A DNA stretch of 27,124 bases from Perkinsus olseni (taxonomy: Eukaryota; Perkinsozoa; Perkinsida), in the NCBI GenBank assembly GCA_013115125.1, contig JABANN010000472.1, positions 1-27,124 on the forward strand. Reading direction: 5' to 3'. Below, in pieces: positions 21,163 through 27,124 of the stretch (position 1 is its first letter; each line of letters begins with the position of its first letter). The notes beneath the pieces are model-generated. The model saw only the letters and a list, made by a program, of their open reading frames with translations. It was not told where the DNA came from and ran no database searches. A program made the translations under genes and the position numbers.

Positions 21163-21291
21163 GATGATGATACTAACAACGGCAGACTATGTTGTATCAA
21201 AATGCGCTGATTATCGATCAGGATGGCGCGCGCTTTTCTAAATTTGATGAAAGCGGAATCATCAACTGTGCTTTTCCGGTGTTCTCCTGTC
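21163..21291. promoter_or_regulatory. Divergent intergenic promoter between poly-globin and ESF1 genes
   Basis: Only 129 nt separate the poly-globin ATG (minus, 21162) from the preferred ESF1 ATG (plus, 21292), or 60 nt if ESF1 starts at 21223. Both transcripts must start in or very near this stretch. No TATA box stands out. A small interrupted inverted repeat CTGAT-tatcg-ATCAG lies at about 21207-21221. Confidence 0.5.
21173..21174 (-). promoter_or_regulatory. Candidate trans-splice acceptor AG before the poly-globin ATG
   Basis: GTTGTTAG ends 10 nt before the ATG at 21162, the same spacing as the AG before the RPS28 ATG. Perkinsids and dinoflagellates add a spliced leader to mRNAs; if the organism belongs there this is a natural acceptor. 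The polypyrimidine tract is weak. Confidence 0.3.
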
Positions 21292-24046
21292 ATGGCCCCT
21301 GGCAATAGGAAGTCCAACCCCAAGAGAAATAAGGGCGCTGCTGGACGTAAGGCGACTGGGCCTTCACAGAGCAGCAGCAGTAGTGCGGCTAAAACGACTA
21401 AGTCGACTGAGGAAGACAAGGATGAGAGGTACTGAAGGCTCCTCACTCGAAGTGGGATGAAGGAAACATACTCTCGGAAGGTTCGTGATGGACTCCGCAC
21501 GCTTCAATAAAGTGCCTTTGGCCGTACGGAAAGTTCAGTTGGACGATCGATTCTCTAAAGTACTGACTGACAAGAAGGTAGTGGCAGCCTTGGTGACTTC
21601 CGGCATGCGTAAAGTCCGTCGGCGGTGTAGTTCTCCTCTGGAGGGGACATGAAGCGTTTCTATGCTGCTAATAAGAAGGACATGGACGATGATGAGGATG
21701 ACGAGGAGGAGAGACGACGCGGTGTCACTGGCAGCGGATTTGTGTGGAACGAAGTGTCCAGTGATAGTGAAGAATCCAGTACTATACCTTACGGGGGTTG
21801 GAGGCGCTTCCTCGCCCAGGGTTCTAGGAGTTCACCACCACTTCGCGCTTCGCTGGATTTAGTGGAACATCCCTGTACTATCAGGTTCTGACGAGGAAGA
21901 CGCGAGCGAGGTTGAGTGGGATAAATATAAGTATGGCAGGGAAAGAGGTGCTCGATTTGGTGACGTTTCCCCTACCTCAGTGAAGAGGCGGAGAGGGCGA
22001 ACGTCTGGTCGTACGGGGACGAAGATCAAACCAAAGAGATGCAGGGGGATGCTACCAGTCGATTGGCTGTAGGCCCGCAGGCCTGCCCAGCCGCCAAAGA
22101 CGTCTTGCTCAGGTGATGGGCCTCAATTGGGATGAAGTCGAGGCTCAGGATATCTTCGTTATGTTCCAAACATTCTTGGATTCGACACAGAAGAATGTTG
22201 CCGGCGGAGCGTCGCGGAAAGTTGAGCGTGTGAGGGTAGTACTGGGATGGGAGGAATGGGAAACAGCTTCGATTTTTACGCGAGCAGGGATGATGAATCG
22301 CGCTTCTAGATATTCCCGTCTGACTATGGCCTTAAGCGGCTGGAGGTCGAGAAGGTTCGGGGCCCTGTACTGGACTCTGATATTGAGGAGGTAGTAGTGG
22401 TGGTGAGGGCGTTGGGCTAGGGTGGCATCGTGCGTGGTCAGCTTGATGCGGGGGAATCTAGCGCCAGTGATACCGACGAGGAACCGGACATGGAGGAAGA
22501 GAGGCTCAAGAAGGAGAAGGAGATTGCGGATCCAAAGGCTCACTTGGCACAGCTGGCTTTGCGGAAGTAGTTCGAACGGGATGCCCGGCCAGCCGCAGCG
22601 GAGACGCCGATTAGGTATCAGCGTCAACGGACGAAGTACTACTACGCTGTCGCTGAATTTGACAGCGCTGACACCGGCAACGTCGTGTATAACGGTAGGC
22701 TGGGTAGGCCTCTCCAGAATAGCAAGGCAGGGTTGATGGTGTGTAGAACTGGACGGCATCGGAGCATCCTTCTGTTCGTTGATGATGGACCTAAGATTCG
22801 TGCCTGATGATCTGGAGGAGTTCCCCCACCCGCCCACTAGTACCTGTACTGAGATGCCTAAGAAGTATCAGAAGGGCAGCAGTAGGTCTGGGTCACCGGC
22901 AGCACCATCGTAGGCCATTTCCTGTCAGCCGACAATCAGCAAGCACAGTCCCACACTAACGCTAAGTGCGCATGGGATGAGCCGGCACCAGAGCGACGTT
23001 TCCTGTCGAAGAAGCTCACCCCCGAGGACATCGCTGAGATCGATCTCGATGCGTAGGTGGATGGGGTCGGCCCTTGTCGCCATCATCATCGCCAGGATAC
23101 CAGGACAGGTATCTCGCATCCTCTGATGAGGAGTCGGACATCGATGAGGATAACGTAGAGGACTATAGGAAGCAGCTGTTGGGTGGCGAGCTGAGCGAGG
23201 ACGATGAGACTGCTCCTGGCACTACTGAAGAGAAGAAGGAGGAGCCCGCTGCTGGTCAGGATGGGCGGTGATGGCGTCTGGGGAAATTTCGTGCTCAATG
23301 GGCAGGTGAGATGACGTTCAAGGTGAACACCACGACTCGGGCATTGGCGGAAGAGGTGGAGGCCCGGGCGTCGGCGTTGAAGGAGAGCGGCCATCTTGGT
23401 CATGCGGGCCTGGCTGCTGCCGAGAAGAAGAGCCCTTGGGAGCAGTACTTGGAGAAGAGAAGACAGAAGGACAAGGCGAAGAGGGAGAAGAGGCTGGAAG
23501 CTAGGGTAGTGGGGGGGAGAGAGACCCAGATCCCGCTTGATGATGATATCGTAGATGACGGCTGAGGAAGAGGAGGCAAAGGCATCCAAGGTTGAAGCTG
23601 GGCATCGGAAGGAAGAGCTGGAGATCATCACCGGCCACAAGGAGTCCGAGGAAGGTCCTGATGCCAAGGCCAAGGACATGGAGGTAACCTCATTTTCGTG
23701 GTGATAGTATCTTGTTGGTATCTTTTGGGCGCAGGTTAACGTGAATGATCCTCGGTTCTCGAAGATGTTCGAAGATACCGCCTTTGCGATCGATCCCACG
23801 AACCCTGAGTTCAAGAAGACCAAGGCCATGACGCAGCTCATGGATGCCCGTATCCAGCGGAAGAAGCAGCTGAAGCGGTCCAGCAACAAGGCACGGGCAG
23901 CACCAACGACCACGATATCAAAATCTAAGGTCAGCAACTTGGAGAAGCGGTTGGGCCCGGCTGTGGCGGAAGATGGGGTTGACTTGAAGAGTGACGGGAT
24001 GAAGCTGCTAGGAAGGTCTAAGAAGCGGCATCGTTCTTCTAAGTAG
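21292..24046 (+). CDS. ESF1: Pre-rRNA-processing protein ESF1
   Basis: Fifteen exons: 21292-21428, 21481-21577, 21631-21778, 21885-21930, 21981-22068, 22113-22235, 22310-22390, 22442-22566, 22615-22694, 22747-22881, 22929-23052, 23109-23254, 23306-23505, 23555-23683 and 23735-24046. They give 1971 nt, 656 residues. Family signatures in order: DSARFNKVPLAVRKVQLDDR and FSKVLTDKKF near the N-terminus; RLAVMGLNWDEVEAQDIFVM; FPSDYGLKRLEVEKVRGPV; RTKYYYAVAEFDS; LMMDLRFVPDD; LDAYLASSDEES; SPWEQYLEKRRQKDKAKRE; and the C-terminal NUC153 motif NDPRFSKMFEDTAFAIDPTN then PEFKKTKAM. ESF1 is a nucleolar RNA-binding-like protein needed for early 18S pre-rRNA processing in yeast. Length sits between the yeast and human proteins as I recall them. 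An in-frame ATG at 21223 would add 23 residues that look unlike the family; 21292 is preferred. Intron 23506-23554 has an alternative acceptor twelve bases on. Confidence 0.92.
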
Positions 24047-24243
24047 AGTTGGCCTCTTTCTTCTACCATCACTACCAACGACGTAAACTGTTCATAAACG
24101 TTACAACTACTGTTTCTAATGAATGAAATCCTCCTTCGGCTGTTGTCAATGAAGGGTCCACAGTCTACTGCCTTGGTCGTCTTAGCAGCAGGTTGCGTTG
24201 GTTGCTGTGATGGTTCAGTTTGAATTGTCGTTGTATCGTTTGT
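24047..24243. other. Short intergenic spacer ESF1 to HAD gene
   Basis: 197 nt holding the ESF1 3' end and the leader of the next gene. No canonical AATAAA is evident. An AG followed by a T-rich stretch lies about 25 nt before the next ATG. Confidence 0.4.
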
Positions 24244-26150
24244 ATGCCCTACAGCCCGCACTACGGGCCTTCTGGGGTAGCGGGAGGGAGTAGCGCATCG
24301 CCATCATCGTACCACTCATCGCCATCATCATCACCTACCTTCATACGATCACAACACCCTCAGCCACCCTATCGAGGTAGTCATCGTTAACTCCCATCGA
24401 ACCACACCGATCGCAATCAGAGTCAACTCCCCAGCGAAGGCTATTGCACGACTCACGAGATGAAGGAAATTACGGGGTAGCGACCCGGAGCGACCTAAGA
24501 TACGCTAGTCTCGGTGCTGATGATTAGTTACCTGACCCTACCCGAACCCCTGCCTACCACAATACAGCAGCACAGCAGCACTCAGCGACGCCACAGAAGA
24601 AGACAAGTGGCCCTAATAACAACATAATAGTATTCGATTGGGATGATACCATTCTACCAACAACATGGTTGGAGAGGCAACGACTGCTGCAAATCGGCAG
24701 TATAAGGATCAAACCATGTATGACGCAGCCAGCGTAGGCTCCCGCAGTACCATACTTGCACCAGGTCACGCGAGGGCCCTCACAGCACTTAGCGACAGCG
24801 TGCTCTCTACGATCGAAATCGCCGCTAACTACGGCAAGGTAACGCCGGTCTCCTCAAGGGGCCTCGATGACTGCCTCTTCAGTTGATGATAATAACCAAC
24901 GCAGCACCAGGATGGGTAGAGGCTTCCTGCCAGCAGTTCATGCCCGCCTTGCTGCCCTTCATTAAGAGCGTTCCTCTGTACGCAAGACCCTTCAATGCTC
25001 TCATGACCACATGGAAGCTTGACGCATTCGCTCGGTCAGTACCGCCGTTCTGAGAGCCCACCTGATTTGGTATCCTTAGGGAGTGTGGAGGAGGTGAAGT
25101 GGAAGGAGTGGTATCACTGGGTGATGGTCCCATAGAACGACAAGCCTGCCTGAGACTCATGGCCGAGGACAAGCGCGTGAAAAGTGTGAAGTTCAAGGAA
25201 GTACGGCAACAACCGGTTTGGTCATCACCGGGATGATCTAATTTTCCTTCCAGTCACCATCCATCTCCCAGCTCGTCAGCGAGCACGAGCTGCTGCATTT
25301 AAGGTTGAAGGATTTACTGAAGCACGATTCAGATTTAGACCTCCGTTTACTTTGCAACAACACCAACCCACAGGTAGTGCCGCTGCTGATGCTACCTTTG
25401 CTACTGCTCAGCTCAGGCGGGCAATGGCGGCCGGCCTCCGTGCAGTATAGTGCACATCAGCAAGTTGGACAAGACGGCGACAACAGCGTCATCGTCGCCT
25501 CCTGTGACGTTACCAAGGATACCTCAGGCCGCCAGTAACAACTACACTCCACTACGATCATCTATGGACAAGTAAGGTGAAGCTGGCGGTTGATTGGGGC
25601 AGAGTTCCCGCAGGGACTATTACGGCTACAACCGGCGAGCTGGGGGCAGCATCAACGACTACTACCAAGGGACCCGACGACAGAGCGACTCCGCGTACCA
25701 TCAATCACGCACAAGAAGACTTCCACCTCCCACAAGTGCTTAGGGGACCCACCTTAACGGTCACTGCTGAACATGTTGTTGTCAGGTATGGACGGTAACG
25801 CTCCGGGCTATGGCTCTCCTTCTAGAGCCTACCCACCATACGGCAGCACACGTGAGCATTCATCTGTGGTCATGGTAGACCAGCGTGAGGAGGTAGATAC
25901 TCCGCCACTTCGACGACGATTTAGCAGTCATGATGCACGAGATGACTACGAAGACTATGATCATGCTGGTTATCATCATGGAACCCACGGGTGAGTCTGG
26001 GGATTGGCCTCCTGCCCGCGAGTGCTACTTTTCAGCCCTCGAGGAGAGGCAGCAACTGCAAAGCGAGGGAGCAGCAGTCGGGGATATCAGCGATCGACTA
26101 GATCGAGCATCAACATCGTCTCTTATCCTAATCAGCTACGCACTAGATGA
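24244..26150 (+). CDS. HAD-superfamily phosphatase-like protein with Ser/Tyr/Arg-rich flanks
   Basis: Twelve exons (24244-24376, 24421-24507, 24568-24699, 24765-24838, 24883-25034, 25080-25215, 25254-25373, 25412-25444, 25528-25571, 25614-25735, 25786-25990, 26036-26150) give 1353 nt, 450 residues. HAD motifs are complete: motif I VFDWDDTILPTTWL with nucleophile Asp and the DxD acid/base, motif II MIITNAAPGWVE, a motif III Lys in TTWKLDAF, and motif IV SLGDGPIERQA. This layout (DWDDT...TNxxxGWVE...GDxxxE) is a conserved HAD-like family of unknown substrate that I recall from protists and plants. The N-terminus (MPYSPHYGPSGVAGGSSASP) and C-terminal third (DYYGYNRRAGGSINDYYQG; DNA 25528-26150) are low-complexity and look disordered. 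Exon 25412-25444 and the acceptor at 25527 are the least certain joins. Likely a soluble hydrolase. Confidence 0.8.
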
Positions 26151-26474
26151 GAACACATCATCATTGTACTATTAACAAGCATGCTCGTAGTCACCATCAT
26201 CACAATAGCCGCCGCCCCTTTGGGATACATGTTCTGACGCTTACATGCTGCTCCTACAGCCACTCTGTTGTCTGTAAAAATGACCATGGTTCTCGAGTTT
26301 TACGAGTTGTAATGACGGGGATAATCCATACCGTAATTCTCCCTCATCCCCAGACGCGAATTGGATGAATACAACACAACGACACAATCCTTTCGTTCAA
26401 CCAAGAGTGATTAACCTTCCGGACCCATCCAGCAGTAGTAGAAGCTTCTTGTCAATGATGGTTGATGACGAAAC
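26151..26474. other. Convergent 3' intergenic region
   Basis: 324 nt between the stops of the HAD gene (plus) and RPS28 (minus). It holds both 3' UTRs. I see no further gene. Confidence 0.5.
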
Positions 26475-26950
26475 TTATCGAAGCCTGCGGGCCTCACGCT
26501 CAGTTTCGAGCAAAGCAAGGATATCACCCTGACGGACGGGGCCCTTAACGTTACGGACAAGGGAACGGCCGGCGAGCTCGGGAGCAGTCTCGACCATGAA
26601 CTGAACGCGCACCTACAACAAACAAGCATCACACGACGACGAGAATCCGAGCCACAGCGGGCCAGCGAGAAGGCGATGAGGTGGTAATACTATATGGTCA
26701 GTCAAGAAGACTAATAAGTGGTATGTTCTCCGCAGTACCGGAGCTCAGATAGGGGCGAAATATTCATCATCATTCGTAATAGTATCATCAACCCTCGATG
26801 CTCAAACGAAGCATATTTAAACGAGTCCCGTAGCAACAAAGCACGGGGAAACGAAGAGATAACGAGTACTACCTGAGTGACGCCACCACGAGAGCCGGTA
26901 CGTCCGATGACCTTCTCGACCTTAGCAAGCTTGGGTTGGTTGGAATCCAT
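26475..26950 (-). CDS. RPS28: 40S ribosomal protein S28 (eS28)
   Basis: Two exons, 26873-26950 and 26475-26612, separated by a 260-nt GT-AG intron (26613-26872), give 71 residues. The human protein is 69. Exon 1 reads [20 protein letters not shown], exon 2 [20 protein letters not shown], then [20 protein letters not shown] and ARRLR before TAA at 26475-26477. These match eS28 almost residue for residue, including the conserved GRTGS-x-G-x-x-TQVRV and NVKGPVR-x-GD motifs. eS28 sits on the head of the small ribosomal subunit near the mRNA exit. The intron splits the gene right after TQ and is far longer than the ~50-nt introns typical here. Confidence 0.97.
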
Positions 26951-27124
26951 GGCGGATAGGCTAGGAAGCACTCTTGAAGAAGAGAACGATCGATAGGAAT
27001 ACAGCGACTCCAGATGTAAATCGCGCACGCCATTCTGATCGATTTTAGCTATTGTGAGAACTGAGTCATCGCGCTTGCTCTCTTGCTCTCTTGCAGTGAT
27101 CTCACTGTTCTCAGTATCACTCAA
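26951..27124 (-). promoter_or_regulatory. Upstream region of RPS28
   Basis: 174 nt to the window edge. Read on the minus strand, a pyrimidine-rich stretch (TTCTCTTCTTC) precedes GTGCTTCCTAG, leaving exactly 10 nt before the ATG. The AG at 26961-26962 would suit a trans-splice or cis-splice acceptor. A short direct repeat of GAGAGCAA lies further upstream (about 27078-27100). Confidence 0.35.

Noticed and set aside
21292-24046. ESF1 looks broken by many frameshifts and stops
   Set aside because: Each apparent break coincides with a GT-AG intron whose removal restores the conserved frame; the total is a multiple of three and the family motifs run through, so it is an intact split gene.
23086-24261. 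391-residue open frame on the minus strand
   Set aside because: It is antisense to the ESF1 3' exons, has Ser/Leu-rich composition typical of a shadow and no domain.
1-27124. Prokaryotic or organellar origin, mobile elements, virus-like elements, CRISPR, rRNA
   Set aside because: Spliceosomal introns, eS28 and ESF1 show a eukaryotic nuclear genome; no transposase, reverse transcriptase, terminal repeats, spaced direct-repeat arrays or rRNA stretches were seen.

Overview
The window looks like compact, intron-rich nuclear DNA of a protist. My best guess is an alveolate on the perkinsid/dinoflagellate side. This is inference from gene structure and families (very short GT-AG introns, a thrombospondin-1 domain in an alveolate-like adhesin, truncated haemoglobins), not from a marker gene. 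Genes at first look frameshifted, but almost every break resolves into a canonical GT...AG intron, most of them 44-60 nt (range about 26-338). Once these are removed, the reading frames of the conserved genes join exactly. By eye GC is above 50%. I saw no mobile element, virus-like element, rRNA, tRNA or CRISPR array.

Layout, left to right. Minus strand: an ankyrin-repeat gene (109-2263); about 720 nt without a gene; a coiled-coil, low-complexity gene (2984-about 4714); a very large single-pass membrane protein gene (4851-about 15138) with a dozen or so IPT/TIG-like repeats ending in Cys-x-Cys motifs, one thrombospondin-1 domain, a transmembrane helix and a long Pro/Ser/Glu-rich cytoplasmic tail; then the most striking gene, 15256-21162, encoding about 1178 residues with EIGHT tandem truncated-haemoglobin domains. 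Plus strand: the pre-rRNA processing factor ESF1 (21292-24046) and a HAD-like phosphatase with low-complexity flanks (24244-26150). Minus strand again: ribosomal protein eS28 (26475-26950). Intergenic gaps are mostly 117-324 nt.

The eight globin domains fall into two alternating classes, A-B-A-B-A-B-A-B. All eight keep the proximal (F8) histidine. The B class has Tyr B10/Gln E11, the ligand-binding pair known from mycobacterial trHbN. The A class has Met or Val at E11. The protein therefore looks like four copies of a globin dimer with two chemically different haem pockets. It has no visible signal peptide and is probably cytosolic. Its promoter lies back to back with that of ESF1, about 130 nt between start codons. 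The other genes show no obvious shared pathway with it; ESF1 and eS28 are ribosome-biogenesis/ribosome genes.
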